From contig DILB01000017.1 of the NCBI GenBank assembly GCA_002424815.1, positions 1 through 64,000 on the forward strand: 64,000 bases of DNA. Direction: 5' to 3'. Shown here piece by piece: positions 42,820 through 51,848 of the stretch. The stretch's first letter is position 1. Each line of letters begins with the position of its first letter. The notes under the pieces are model-generated. The model saw only the letters and a list, made by a program, of their open reading frames with translations, made no database searches and was not told the origin of the DNA. Source of the DNA: Caryophanales bacterium UBA5603 (lineage in GTDB: Bacteria > Bacillota_I > Bacilli_A > Izemoplasmatales > Hujiaoplasmataceae). The translations under genes and the position numbers were made by a program.

Positions 42820-43687
42820 CACTTATCTCTCCCAACATATGATAATGTTTAGCTTTCTCCAAGAGTTTCTTGGCTCGGTCAACGACGGGTTTATCAATCA
42901 TCTTCCCATCAAGACTAAAAACGCCGAGATGTTTCAATTGCGCTTCTGTATCCGCAATCACAATTCTTCTTGCCCATCTTATTTGTGCCTCAGTCGGTGA
43001 AAAAATCTGATTAATGGTTTCAACTTGATTGGGATGAATGGCCGTTTTGGCATTCATTCCAAGTTTTTGCGCGTGAATCGTATCGGCTTTTAAACCGGCT
43101 TCATCATCGACATCAGTAAAAGGTGTATCGATAGCATCTAAACCGAATGCTTTGCATGCATATGCCATTTTTGCGCGTGGATATTCAATTTCAATGCCAA
43201 CTTTCGTTCGTTCGATTTCCATATCACTCGTTAAATCTTCAGCACCCAATAACATTCCACTAATTCTCGGTAATTGTGCCATCGCCTCGATTTCAAGGAC
43301 TGATTTAGCCGTTTCGATAATAGGGATAATTCTTGTTTTATTTTTCATTCTTTTAGCTGCTTCAAAAGTTTCTAAAAGTTTTGTCAAAGCTTTGATATCT
43401 TCTGTATGCGCTTTTGGTAAAACGATTCCTTTGATGCAATCAGATAAAATACTACTAAGGTCTTCTGCCCCTAAGGAGGATGTGAGCGCATTGATACGGA
43501 CATAAATGTCATAGGGTTGTTTTGTCAAGGTTTCGAAAAAATGCTTTAGTAACTGTCTCGCCGCATCCTTTTCCGATACTGATACTGCATCTTCTAAATC
43601 AAAAATAACCGCATCAGCATGAAAGATGTCGGCATTTTGTAACATGGCAGGGTTATTTCCGGGCACAAATAAAAAACATCTATTCAT
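42812..43687 (-). CDS. citE: citrate/citramalate lyase beta subunit
   Basis: 291 residues of the HpcH/HpaI aldolase-like CitE family. It cleaves the acyl-carrier thioester: citryl to oxaloacetate, or citramalyl to pyruvate, with release of acetyl carrier. FVPGNNPAMLQNADIFHADAVIFDLEDAVS at the N-terminus, VRINAL, PIIETAKSVLEIEAMA (metal Glu) and LGAEDLTSDM are all seen. It overlaps citD and citF at its two ends. Confidence 0.95.
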   Translation of the reverse strand: MNRCFLFVPGNNPAMLQNADIFHADAVIFDLEDAVSVSEKDAARQLLKHFFETLTKQPYDIYVRINALTSSLGAEDLSSILSDCIKGIVLPKAHTEDIKALTKLLETFEAAKRMKNKTRIIPIIETAKSVLEIEAMAQLPRISGMLLGAEDLTSDMEIERTKVGIEIEYPRAKMAYACKAFGLDAIDTPFTDVDDEAGLKADTIHAQKLGMNAKTAIHPNQVETINQIFSPTEAQIRWARRIVIADTEAQLKHLGVFSLDGKMIDKPVVDRAKKLLEKAKHYHMLGEISDE

Positions 43688-43940
43688 GACGAACCTCCAT
43701 TCGATGGATTGCGGTCAAAAGTCTTGCCTTGATGGTGTAGTCAAGCGCGCCTTTATCAAGACACACCACATCAATCGCATTGATTCTTGCGGCATCGAGC
43801 GTCGATTGAATCACCTGAACAATCTGATCATGATAAAAAGCATCGACAATCGATTGAACTTCGATGTTAATCACCGAACTTTCTTTAACTGTAATCAAAG
43901 CATCATTCGACTCTAAACTTCCCGCCATACCAATTTTCAT
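43680..43940 (-). CDS. citD: citrate/citramalate lyase acyl carrier protein (gamma subunit)
   Basis: 86 residues, the usual size. The attachment Ser for the phosphoribosyl-dephospho-CoA arm is in MAGSLESNDALITV at residues 5-18. It carries the acetyl/acyl thioester between CitF and CitE. The last 8 bases overlap citE, and the gene starts 4 bases after the methylaspartate ammonia-lyase stop. Confidence 0.94.
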   Translation of the reverse strand: MKIGMAGSLESNDALITVKESSVINIEVQSIVDAFYHDQIVQVIQSTLDAARINAIDVVCLDKGALDYTIKARLLTAIHRMEVRHE

Positions 43941-43944
43941 AAAA

Positions 43945-45195
43945 TCATCCTTTATTTCGTGAATTAGCTAAAGCAATCACACGGTTCATTGCGTTTTTCA
44001 CAACCATAAAACCATCATCCACAGACATCCCTGGTTTTGCTAAACATTGATCCGCTTTACAAGCAATCGCAATTTGGGTCGTTGTTTCTGCACTGATGTT
44101 CGTTTCATTGCATGTGCCACCGCAATACGAGCCGATTTTCTTCGAATTACAGTATATGATGGCTTCTGCCACATTGTTGATTCCACCTAAATCTGGGGTT
44201 TTAATTTGTAACATATGCCCCGCTTTAGCATCAGCGAAATCTTTGATATCTTCTAAAGTATTACACCATTCGTCTGCGACTATTTCTAAATGACTGTTCG
44301 CTTCATCCATCCGTTTGGTCAATTCTTTTAATGCAAGCAACGTGCCTTCGCGGTCACCGGTATCGATGGGACCTTCAATGCGAATCCGGAAAGGATGCGC
44401 CATTTTTTCTAATTTTAAGAGATAATTTGTAATTTCATCATAATTGTTTTTAAAAGCAATCCCAATGGTTCCATAAACATCAATATGAAAAACGGGCGAA
44501 TAATTGGGGTTGACTCGGTATTTCAAAATTCGGTCTCTCAACCATGCAACATAGGCTTCTAATAATTCGCCTTTTTCTCCAAGTTTTGTTTTCACATTGT
44601 TAATTAAGGCGTGCGGTAAAACATCAGCGCCTTTCATAATCATCTTATCGACGTTGGTATAGCGTTCATCACCCGATTGTGTAAAAATAGGAATTGCTTG
44701 GTAATAATCATCCGCAATGCCATATTCCGTTCGAATGACTTCAGCCATCGTCAATTTACGATAATTCGCTACGGTCGACAAAAATGCTTGCGTTAAACCG
44801 TATCGAATCGCTGTATGAAGTTTCTTCCCATTTAAAACAAGATGGTCATATTTCTCAGCTAATCGTCTAAAGGAGTCCACGGTTTCATTCAATAATAACG
44901 GAATGACTTGTTCTTGCATAAAAGGAATAAATTCTGCGGCTAAAAATAATGGGTCACGTCCGCCTGTTCCAGAATATTGCACAGCCGCGCAATCACCATA
45001 GCCAACCGTTCCATCTTCTAAGATGATTTGAACGCTTATAGCCTCACCACTTTGTCGAACTTGTTTAAAGCCTTCCGTATGCGTTTCACCTAAATAGAAA
45101 AAACCATCATGTTCCGCACCGGCTTTGATTGCTTTTTGATCATCAAAATAAAACCCTGTAAAAGAAGGTGTTAAAATCACATTTTTAATTCGCAT
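43945..45195 (-). CDS. mal: methylaspartate ammonia-lyase
   Basis: 416 residues of the enolase superfamily. It removes ammonia from (2S,3S)-3-methylaspartate to give mesaconate. The YGDCAAVQYSGTGGRDPLF loop, HIDVYGTIG (metal Asp), IEGPIDTGDREG (metal Glu), IVADEWCNTLED (metal Asp) and LQIKTPDLGGINN with the catalytic Lys match the family. The ATG at 45195 follows the glmE stop by one base with GAGGGA upstream. It links glutamate mutase to the lyase genes. Confidence 0.95.
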   Translation of the reverse strand: MRIKNVILTPSFTGFYFDDQKAIKAGAEHDGFFYLGETHTEGFKQVRQSGEAISVQIILEDGTVGYGDCAAVQYSGTGGRDPLFLAAEFIPFMQEQVIPLLLNETVDSFRRLAEKYDHLVLNGKKLHTAIRYGLTQAFLSTVANYRKLTMAEVIRTEYGIADDYYQAIPIFTQSGDERYTNVDKMIMKGADVLPHALINNVKTKLGEKGELLEAYVAWLRDRILKYRVNPNYSPVFHIDVYGTIGIAFKNNYDEITNYLLKLEKMAHPFRIRIEGPIDTGDREGTLLALKELTKRMDEANSHLEIVADEWCNTLEDIKDFADAKAGHMLQIKTPDLGGINNVAEAIIYCNSKKIGSYCGGTCNETNISAETTTQIAIACKADQCLAKPGMSVDDGFMVVKNAMNRVIALANSRNKG

Positions 45196-45196
45196 A

Positions 45197-46666
45197 TTAT
45201 CCCTCGTTAATGATTTTTTTCCCGCGGCCAATCAAATGTCCGGAAGAAACTGCGTTGACATCGTCAATCGTCAGTTGGAAAGAAATGGGGCGCTTTTCAA
45301 ACTCAGCGCGTTCCATGATTTTTGCCCGGTGATGGGCTTTGATAACTTCAGGCAACCCTAAATTTCCAAATTCAAGGATTCGAATGAATCCATCGTTATC
45401 TCGGGCTGGTAATACTTTGCCAGCATTGAATTTAGAAGGTGCAAACGGAACATCTAAAACACCTTGTTCGAATGCTTTCACAACACCTTGGGCTAAATCG
45501 CCATCACCTAAAGTTAAGATGGCTTCCATCAAAGCATCGACTTCACTTTCAATTTGCGCCATCTCCATGGACAGTTCTTTTGATTCGGGATACTTCTGAT
45601 CGCGGAGCAATGTGACCACAAATTTCGATGTTTTAACACCAATCCCATTCGCTTCCGCTGTGGGAATACCGATGGATTCATGCGGTGATTTCGTAATCAT
45701 TTTCGTTGCTTTTGATAAGGCGGCAACGGTTGAAGAAAGGGCAATCAACCCTGTAGCCTCTGCTTCATCTGCAGGAAAACCACCCATCCATTGATGGAAA
45801 ACTGTGGTGATGACCATGTTTTTATATCCAAAGCGTTCGAGGTAACTCTCGGTTTGTTTTTGTAATGTCCGTATCGCTGCGACATCTTGTAAAACATTAC
45901 CACCCATTCCATATCCGACTGTGATATTCTTAACCCCTTGTTCAGCGGCCAGCAATGCTTCAATAATTTGGACGGTGTTGGAAATGCAAGGTGGCACAAG
46001 TGTTCCTGTCAAAGGACCAAAAGGCTCACGATTGATGCTGATGCCATGATCTTCATAATAGCCAACGAGACGATCGACATACTGCCAATTACGAATCGTA
46101 GTTTCTAAAGAAACACTTTTTGCATAAGGGATGTTATAAGAGATTCCGCCACCTTCATTCGAAGTCCACCCGGAAGCATGAATGATTTCAGAAAGTAAAC
46201 GTGCATCAGGCGTTCCATGACGTGCTTGTATCGGCACGCTCACCGCTTCAAAAACAGCTTTACAACCAGCAACACCATGGTTCACCGCAGGGAAACCATT
46301 CAGCATGGCGCGATGAGCGACTTGACTTTCTTTTATCCCTGATTCAGCCTCTTGATAGCGATTTTGTCGAGTATATGAATCAATCGTCGAAGGCACAAAA
46401 TCGGCTCCCGCAGCGATTAAGCTTTGCATCAGCCGAATATGTTCCGTTAAAACTGGTACACCTGCACGGGGTTGCACTAAGGTTAATCCCGAATGCTTTG
46501 CTTTTGCAAGTTTTAAGGCAAAGTTTTTCTCTTCTGGAATGGCTTTTAAATAAGCGATGGAACGTTCAAAATCAAGGTCTGGATCACTTCCTGTAATCCA
46601 TGCGGTTAATACTTTTTCACGTTCTGCGAAAAATTCCGCTTCGGTAAGTTTCTTATTTTTTAACAT
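45197..46666 (-). CDS. glmE: glutamate (methylaspartate) mutase epsilon subunit
   Basis: 489 residues, full length for GlmE/MutE. It is the catalytic barrel of B12-dependent glutamate mutase. LTLVQPRAGVPVLTEHIRLMQ, DFVPSTIDSYTRQNRY, GFPAVNHGV and VSVPIQARHGTPDARLL contain residues that bind glutamate (including the Arg of QARHGTPD). PPCISNTVQIIEALLAAEQGVK is typical too. It pairs with GlmS. It lies 19 bases after glmL. Confidence 0.96.
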   Translation of the reverse strand: MLKNKKLTEAEFFAEREKVLTAWITGSDPDLDFERSIAYLKAIPEEKNFALKLAKAKHSGLTLVQPRAGVPVLTEHIRLMQSLIAAGADFVPSTIDSYTRQNRYQEAESGIKESQVAHRAMLNGFPAVNHGVAGCKAVFEAVSVPIQARHGTPDARLLSEIIHASGWTSNEGGGISYNIPYAKSVSLETTIRNWQYVDRLVGYYEDHGISINREPFGPLTGTLVPPCISNTVQIIEALLAAEQGVKNITVGYGMGGNVLQDVAAIRTLQKQTESYLERFGYKNMVITTVFHQWMGGFPADEAEATGLIALSSTVAALSKATKMITKSPHESIGIPTAEANGIGVKTSKFVVTLLRDQKYPESKELSMEMAQIESEVDALMEAILTLGDGDLAQGVVKAFEQGVLDVPFAPSKFNAGKVLPARDNDGFIRILEFGNLGLPEVIKAHHRAKIMERAEFEKRPISFQLTIDDVNAVSSGHLIGRGKKIINEG

Positions 46667-46685
46667 AAGGTTGTCCTCTCGTGTG

Positions 46686-48068
46686 CTAAACTTTCTTCAA
46701 GTGTTGTTTCATAATTTTAAGGGCTAAGAGTGGGTCGTACTCACTTAAAAGTCCCATGGCGTAAAGCGAATAGGTTTCATCAATGTAAAACTTCGGTCGT
46801 CTTGGCCTGAGTTCAAAATCATTGCGAAAAATGTTGGTGGCTTTTGCCAAGATTTGCTTTGGATCTTTAGCTTTAATGATGACGCCACCCGTACCGATAA
46901 CCGCTTCAATATCGGTTAAATCTTTGCCAGTTTGATGATGGACCATTCCCATCGGTGTATATATTTCTTCCATTTTTCCAGCATGACGACTCATTGCTTT
47001 ATAAACGCACATCTCCGCGAGTAAACGGTCGACATCCTCTTCTAATTGATTGGATGGAAGCATGCCAACATGGAGATTGCGCTGATTGATTTCTTGTTCG
47101 ATATCGATGCCTTTTTCAAGGTTGATCATCGTGATTTCTTCTTTTGTTAAAGCTTTTAAAATGCCGGTTGCGGAATAACGCATGCCTAAATCGCCTTCGA
47201 CGGTCCGTTTAGCATAGGGTTCTTCAAGGCCTGTTAAGATGACGTCGCCCCGTTTTGATGGTTCGCTGATTGAATAAAGATCGGTGGTTGCGCCGCCGAC
47301 ATCTAAAACGACGATTTCACCAATACCTTCTTCATAAAGATATCCTTTAGCTAATAATTCACAGGCTCGTAAAACCGCTTCAGGGGTTGGAAGGACCACT
47401 TTTTCAATTTCTTGTTCGATTTTTTTAATTCCTTTTGCTTCAATAATCTTTTTCAAAAAAAGTTCTCTAATTTTTTCACGAGCTTGTTTAATATTTAATT
47501 GATTGATTTTTGGCATGACATTTTCAACGATATATCCGTCTAAATGATACTCATCAAAGATTTTAAGAATTTCATCTTGCGCAGATTTATTACCACCAAA
47601 AACGATGGGAACGTTTATATGTCCTTCGCCAAGCATTTTTGCATTATAGATGACACATTCACTATTACCGCCATCTGATCCGCCGGCGAGTAAAACAATA
47701 TCAATGTTTTTGGATTTTATTTTCTCAACTTCAGAAGTGTTGAGGTGATGAGAAAAAACTAATTCAACTTTTGCGCCTGCCCCTAAGCATACCCGTTTAG
47801 CAGCCTCAACAGTGAGTTCTTCAACTAACCCAATCGCAGCCATTTTTAAACCGCCCGCAGCGGATGAACAAGCAACGACATGGTCAAAAACCATCGGTTT
47901 TCCGATGGTCTTGTGTAATTCAGACAGGGCGTTTTTATAACCGACCGTAATATCTGTATCGACTGTGGTAAAATGATTGGCTGTGGCGATGATATCGCCA
48001 ATTTCACTATCGACTGCAGTTAACTTAGTGAAGGTTGAACCAAAATCGATTAAAAGGTATCTTGCCAT
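46686..48068 (-). CDS. glmL: GlmL/MutL, glutamate mutase reactivation factor
   Basis: 460 residues with an ASKHA ATPase fold. Phosphate-1 motif LLIDFGSTFTKLTAV (residues 5-19), phosphate-2 IVVLDVGGATTDLYS near 258, and VIGTGGVIIKAKDP near 400. In Clostridia MutL is thought to swap damaged B12 in the mutase. The ATG at 48068 is two bases after the glmS stop and GGGTGAG precedes it. An alternative ATG at 48077 would overlap glmS. Confidence 0.94.
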   Translation of the reverse strand: MARYLLIDFGSTFTKLTAVDSEIGDIIATANHFTTVDTDITVGYKNALSELHKTIGKPMVFDHVVACSSAAGGLKMAAIGLVEELTVEAAKRVCLGAGAKVELVFSHHLNTSEVEKIKSKNIDIVLLAGGSDGGNSECVIYNAKMLGEGHINVPIVFGGNKSAQDEILKIFDEYHLDGYIVENVMPKINQLNIKQAREKIRELFLKKIIEAKGIKKIEQEIEKVVLPTPEAVLRACELLAKGYLYEEGIGEIVVLDVGGATTDLYSISEPSKRGDVILTGLEEPYAKRTVEGDLGMRYSATGILKALTKEEITMINLEKGIDIEQEINQRNLHVGMLPSNQLEEDVDRLLAEMCVYKAMSRHAGKMEEIYTPMGMVHHQTGKDLTDIEAVIGTGGVIIKAKDPKQILAKATNIFRNDFELRPRRPKFYIDETYSLYAMGLLSEYDPLLALKIMKQHLKKV

Positions 48069-48069
48069 T

Positions 48070-48474
48070 CTACTCACCCAAATCGTTTTTGATATCTTTT
48101 AGTGCCTCATCGATTGAGATGCCGGGAGGATAGACGCGGTTGAAACCCATTTTGAGGAAGCGTTGCTTGACTTCAGTAAAATCTTGTTTGCCTACCACAA
48201 TATTACCGCCGACATAAAGCCAGATATCTCCGATGCCAGATTCAATACATTTTTGGCGCATGCCACGACAATCAATTTCTCCGTGGCCGTAAAGACTTGA
48301 AACGAGAATCAATTCCGCATCGGCTTCGATGGCGGCGTTGATAAAATCTTCCTGTGAAGAAAGGACGCCGATGTTAATCACGTTATAACCGGCGTTGGTC
48401 AGGGTGTAGTCGATGATCTTGTTGCCAACCGCATGGACATCGGCTCCGATGACCCCTATGACAATTGATTTCAA
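48070..48474 (-). CDS. glmS: glutamate (methylaspartate) mutase sigma subunit, B12-binding
   Basis: 134 residues from a TTG start at 48474, preceded 9 bases upstream by AAGGAG. This gives a protein that begins KSIVIGVIGADVHAVGNKI, the normal N-terminus, and the normal length of about 137. A longer open frame to 48600 would run through the promoter. The B12 ligand is the His of GADVHAVG (a DxHxxG motif), with LVSSLYGHGE and VGGNIVVG forming the rest of the base-off cobalamin site. It is the first gene of the operon. Confidence 0.95.
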   Translation of the reverse strand: MKSIVIGVIGADVHAVGNKIIDYTLTNAGYNVINIGVLSSQEDFINAAIEADAELILVSSLYGHGEIDCRGMRQKCIESGIGDIWLYVGGNIVVGKQDFTEVKQRFLKMGFNRVYPPGISIDEALKDIKNDLGE

Positions 48475-48494
48475 AATGATATTCTCCTTGAACT

Positions 48495-48546
48495 TGAAAG
48501 CGTTTTTATCCGTATAGATTATACCATAGAGCTCGATGAGTTTCAA
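48495..48546 (-). promoter_or_regulatory. glm-cit operon promoter with cre-like operator
   Basis: On the minus strand, TTGAAA (48541-48546), 17-base spacer, extended -10 TGGTATAAT (box 48518-48523). After 9 bases follows a 14-mer that reads TGAAAGCGTTTTTA on the plus strand (48495-48508), one mismatch from the cre consensus TGWAANCGNTNWCA. It sits at the transcript start and just before the ribosome site. Confidence 0.72.
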
Positions 48547-48724
48547 TTGTAGTTTTTCGAAAAATACGATATTATCCAATCTCATGAAAATATCGTGCAA
48601 GAGTTAAGCAAAAGCAATCAAAAACCTTTAATTATTTGCTTTTGATGTTATTAAACATCCTTTTTATAGATAAAATCTTTGATTAATGAATAAATTCATT
48701 CAAAATCTTTTTTGTTTTTTTTCT

Positions 48725-48758
48725 TAATAAAAAATCGCCACCTAAACGGGTGGCGGTT
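48725..48758 (-). terminator. terminator after the MscS gene
   Basis: CCGCCACC-type GC-rich stem (CGCCACC/GGTGGCG with a five-base loop) followed on the minus strand by a T-rich run. Confidence 0.88.
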
Positions 48759-48761
48759 TAA

Positions 48762-49715
48762 TTATTCGTCTTTTGATTTTGCTTGATGAATGACAACTTG
48801 TTGGAAAGGAATTTCAATTTGATTTTTATCGAATAACAATTTCATCTCCCGATTTAAATCGCGAACCACTTGATGACGCTTTTTTTCATGCGTCCTTGAA
48901 TAAATGCGAATTACGACCGCTGAATTACCTAAATCTTGAACACCTCGATAGTATGGGCCATCGACGATATCGGGTATTCTTGAATGGATATCTTGGAGAT
49001 TTTCTTTGATAATCTTTTCTATTTTTTCTAAATCCGCTTGATAACTGATTGAAACATCGCAAATAGCCGCTGATAAGTCAGAGGAGGTGTTGATAGCACC
49101 ACGAATATCCGAATTATTGACAATTTTAATGTCACCATTTAAATCCTCAAATTTCGTTACACGGATACCGATTTCAAGGACGGTTCCTCTAAAATCACCA
49201 ATTTGAATTACATCACCAATAGCAAATTGCTTCTCAAATATGATGAACAAGCCGCTGATGACATCTTCAATTAAACTTTGTGCACCAAACGATAAAGCTA
49301 ATCCTAAAATTCCAGCTCCGGCTAACAATGTTTTTGTTTGGACTCCCCAAGCCGAAAGAATTAAAAATATCGCGACTAAAATTGAAGCGTATTTCAAAAT
49401 ACTTTTGACGATAACGCCAACCGTCTCACTACGAGAATTTTTTTGCATTAATAGATTGGTTAAGAATAATAAAAACAAAGTGATTAACCAAACAAAAAAG
49501 ATAATGGTTGCACTTTCAATCAAAGTAACATAATTATTTTTTATAAAATTAAATAAATTAAAAAATTTACCGATGCTACTTTCAATAATTGCTGCAAAGG
49601 TGGAGTTAGGAAATAAAACCCCGGCAAAAATCGAGATGAACACTAAAACGACTGTAACACTAGCAATGACGATGATTGAAATTTTTTCATTTTTACTTTT
49701 CATTTTAAATTTCAT
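48762..49715 (-). CDS. small-conductance mechanosensitive channel (MscS family)
   Basis: 317 residues with an extra N-terminal helix and the three MscS helices. TM3 is KTLLAGAGILGLALSFGAQSLIEDVISGLFIIFEKQFAIGD (about 130-170), then the beta domain VIQIGDFRGTVLEIGIRVTKFEDLNGDIKIVNNSDI. It opens on hypo-osmotic shock. GGGAG precedes the ATG. The gene follows an anchored surface protein at 18 bases, so the two are one unit between the hut and glm operons. Confidence 0.9.
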   Translation of the reverse strand: MKFKMKSKNEKISIIVIASVTVVLVFISIFAGVLFPNSTFAAIIESSIGKFFNLFNFIKNNYVTLIESATIIFFVWLITLFLLFLTNLLMQKNSRSETVGVIVKSILKYASILVAIFLILSAWGVQTKTLLAGAGILGLALSFGAQSLIEDVISGLFIIFEKQFAIGDVIQIGDFRGTVLEIGIRVTKFEDLNGDIKIVNNSDIRGAINTSSDLSAAICDVSISYQADLEKIEKIIKENLQDIHSRIPDIVDGPYYRGVQDLGNSAVVIRIYSRTHEKKRHQVVRDLNREMKLLFDKNQIEIPFQQVVIHQAKSKDE

Positions 49716-49732
49716 AATATGTTCTCCCTTTA

Positions 49733-51085
49733 TTATGATGGTTGTGACAGTTCATCGAGAACTGTTTGATAATAAGTGATGTTGTCTAATAAAATTTTAT
49801 CAGCATTAATTTCAATCAAATAGCCAAACCCAATCGGTTTTTGGATTTGAAAATCAGCTGTCTTCCGATTCAAGGAATCGAGCGTCATGAAAATCTCATG
49901 TTCTATTAAATATGCTGGATATTCGCCATCAATATCGTAAATCGTATATCTAAAATGATGAATAAAATTAAAAGGGTCATCGATAAGAATGGTAACGCGA
50001 TAATAATCGCCTTGATCCGTGATTTCGATATTGACAGAATATTCCGGTGTCGTCCTTGCGAGTGTTTCATTTACTTTTTTTACAACGAGTGCTCCACTGA
50101 AAGGATCGGTATATTGCGCTATTAATTCGATGTTATATAAAGTATCTTTTTTTAATTGTTTGACTTGAACTGAAGTTCCATCATAATGACTTATTGCTTC
50201 GGTAGATGGTACCATTATTCGCTTGATGAATCGATTTTCTTGATAGATATCCAGATAGTATTGAATTCCCTCAATTAAAGAATTATCGACATAAACAGAG
50301 AAATCAATCGAGGAAGGTGAGGCATCTCTGGGATATACGCTGCCTTCAATCGATAAGGGTGTTTGAATCATTAAATAATCGAGAATAACTGCTTTTCCAA
50401 GTTGCATTGCTTCTAAAACAATGACGACTTTAGCATTATAATTAGGAATATCATCGATTGTAATGACTTCCTGACTTTGGTTGATAGGGATGAATTGATA
50501 ATTCAGTGTGTCTAAATCAATCATTTCACTGCCTTCGTCATGAAATAAAACGGCATATTTTAATGCAACCGATTCAAACGTATTTTCTGGATCAATGATC
50601 TTTATCAAAATATCATAACTAAGAAAATAATCAAAGGGTTCTACCGTCATCAAGTCGGCTGATAAAATCGCTCCACCAGCAAGTGCTTGCGTTTTAAAGC
50701 GCGTCTTTGCTAAGGTTTCTGTGCCATATCCGGTATTTCCAACAATCTTAAAATCATATACGGTATCCATTTTTAAACCTGGTACAAATCCACTCTGCGT
50801 TCCATAATCCAATGAAAATTCATAATTTTCCATTTGATTTGAGACCGTTACTTTTAATGAATCATCCAACAGAACGGCTTCAAAATCACGGACGGTTACG
50901 GTATAATACAGCGTATCTTCTAACGTACCGACCCGATCAATCGATGCGAGTGGTTGTTTAGGTGGCATGATAACGGCTGCGACCACAACCGTCGCAGTGA
51001 TGGCAAAGGATGTTAACCATCGACTGACGAAATGTCGTTTTCGCTGTTCAATATGCTTTTTTAAGCGTTCATTTCCCGCTGCCAT
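49733..51085 (-). CDS. unknown anchored surface protein with fibronectin III-like repeats
   Basis: 450 residues. A basic N-terminal cytoplasmic tail (about 20 residues) is followed by one membrane helix (WLTSFAITATVVVAAVIM, about 23-40) and an outer part of about 400 residues made of beta-rich units. Three of them share the FN3-like ending LKMDTVYDFKIVGNTGYG, LKKDTLYNIELIAQYTDPF. I do not recognise a family. A type II-anchored, repeat-built protein upstream of MscS may sense or brace the envelope, but that is speculation. Confidence 0.65.
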   Translation of the reverse strand: MAAGNERLKKHIEQRKRHFVSRWLTSFAITATVVVAAVIMPPKQPLASIDRVGTLEDTLYYTVTVRDFEAVLLDDSLKVTVSNQMENYEFSLDYGTQSGFVPGLKMDTVYDFKIVGNTGYGTETLAKTRFKTQALAGGAILSADLMTVEPFDYFLSYDILIKIIDPENTFESVALKYAVLFHDEGSEMIDLDTLNYQFIPINQSQEVITIDDIPNYNAKVVIVLEAMQLGKAVILDYLMIQTPLSIEGSVYPRDASPSSIDFSVYVDNSLIEGIQYYLDIYQENRFIKRIMVPSTEAISHYDGTSVQVKQLKKDTLYNIELIAQYTDPFSGALVVKKVNETLARTTPEYSVNIEITDQGDYYRVTILIDDPFNFIHHFRYTIYDIDGEYPAYLIEHEIFMTLDSLNRKTADFQIQKPIGFGYLIEINADKILLDNITYYQTVLDELSQPS

Positions 51086-51173
51086 TAACTCACCCCCATT
51101 TTAATCATTATTGACATTTTAGCACCGCTTTAAACACATTTCAATCTAGTCTATGAATTTTAATTGTTAAAGA

Positions 51174-51198
51174 ATAAAAAAAGACGCTTCAAGCGTCT
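51174..51198 (-). terminator. terminator of the hut operon
   Basis: AGACGC/GCGTCT stem with a five-base loop, followed on the minus strand by seven T. Confidence 0.88.
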
Positions 51199-51206
51199 CT
51201 TTGTTA

Positions 51207-51848
51207 TCAATTCATTTTTTCTAAGATACGTTTCATGAAAGCTAACTTTATGCTTTCGGACTCTTTAAGCATGGCTTCAATGTTATTTGTATAAAACATT
51301 TTTGTGACATCTTGATCAAGACCGCTTAAATTCGTTCTAACATTCAGAATTGCCCCGTGAATTGCAGCATCCAGCATCAAACACGCTACCCCAAGATCAG
51401 AAGCTGCTGAGGGATTTCCGATTGTCAAGAACAGATCCAGTAAACGCATGGCTTCCAGTGAAAGCATCGCCACTTGAAAAGGAACTTTGATGGCCGCTTT
51501 AGTGCCTTCTAATACTTTTTCTTGACGAACATGGATTTCTTTTTCCGTGGTTTTAGGCAATTTATAAGCATCAATAATCATTTGGTAAGCTTCAGTATCT
51601 TTATCAATGAGTGTTGTCAATTCACTCTTAATTTTACCAACCGTTTCTAGATGATGGATAAATTTATTTTTTATTTCATCATCAAGGGCTAAAAAGCGCT
51701 TTTTAGGCAACGTAAGTTTCGCAACCATTCCGGATAATGCCGCTCCTAAAGAAGCCGACAAAGCCGCAACGGATCCTCCTCCTGGAACCGCTGTATCACA
51801 ATCGACCTTATCTAAAAACTCTAATAACGTCATCTCAATAAGTTTCAT
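51207..51848 (-). CDS. fchA: formiminotetrahydrofolate cyclodeaminase
   Basis: 213 residues of the FTCD_C family. It turns 5-formimino-THF into 5,10-methenyl-THF and ammonia. The folate site near the N-terminus is CDTAVPGGGSVAALSASLGAALSGMVAKLT, the best-known signature of the family. It completes one-carbon recovery from histidine and starts 4 bases inside the hutI end. It is the last gene of the operon. Confidence 0.94.
   Translation of the reverse strand: MKLIEMTLLEFLDKVDCDTAVPGGGSVAALSASLGAALSGMVAKLTLPKKRFLALDDEIKNKFIHHLETVGKIKSELTTLIDKDTEAYQMIIDAYKLPKTTEKEIHVRQEKVLEGTKAAIKVPFQVAMLSLEAMRLLDLFLTIGNPSAASDLGVACLMLDAAIHGAILNVRTNLSGLDQDVTKMFYTNNIEAMLKESESIKLAFMKRILEKMN

Noticed and set aside
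48070..48600. Long glmS frame of 176 residues
   Set aside because: The extra 42 residues would be encoded by the promoter and operator and do not resemble GlmS.
49240..49533. Plus-strand open frames inside mscS and similar shadows elsewhere
   Set aside because: They are opposite-strand readings of real genes with no ribosome sites or family resemblance.
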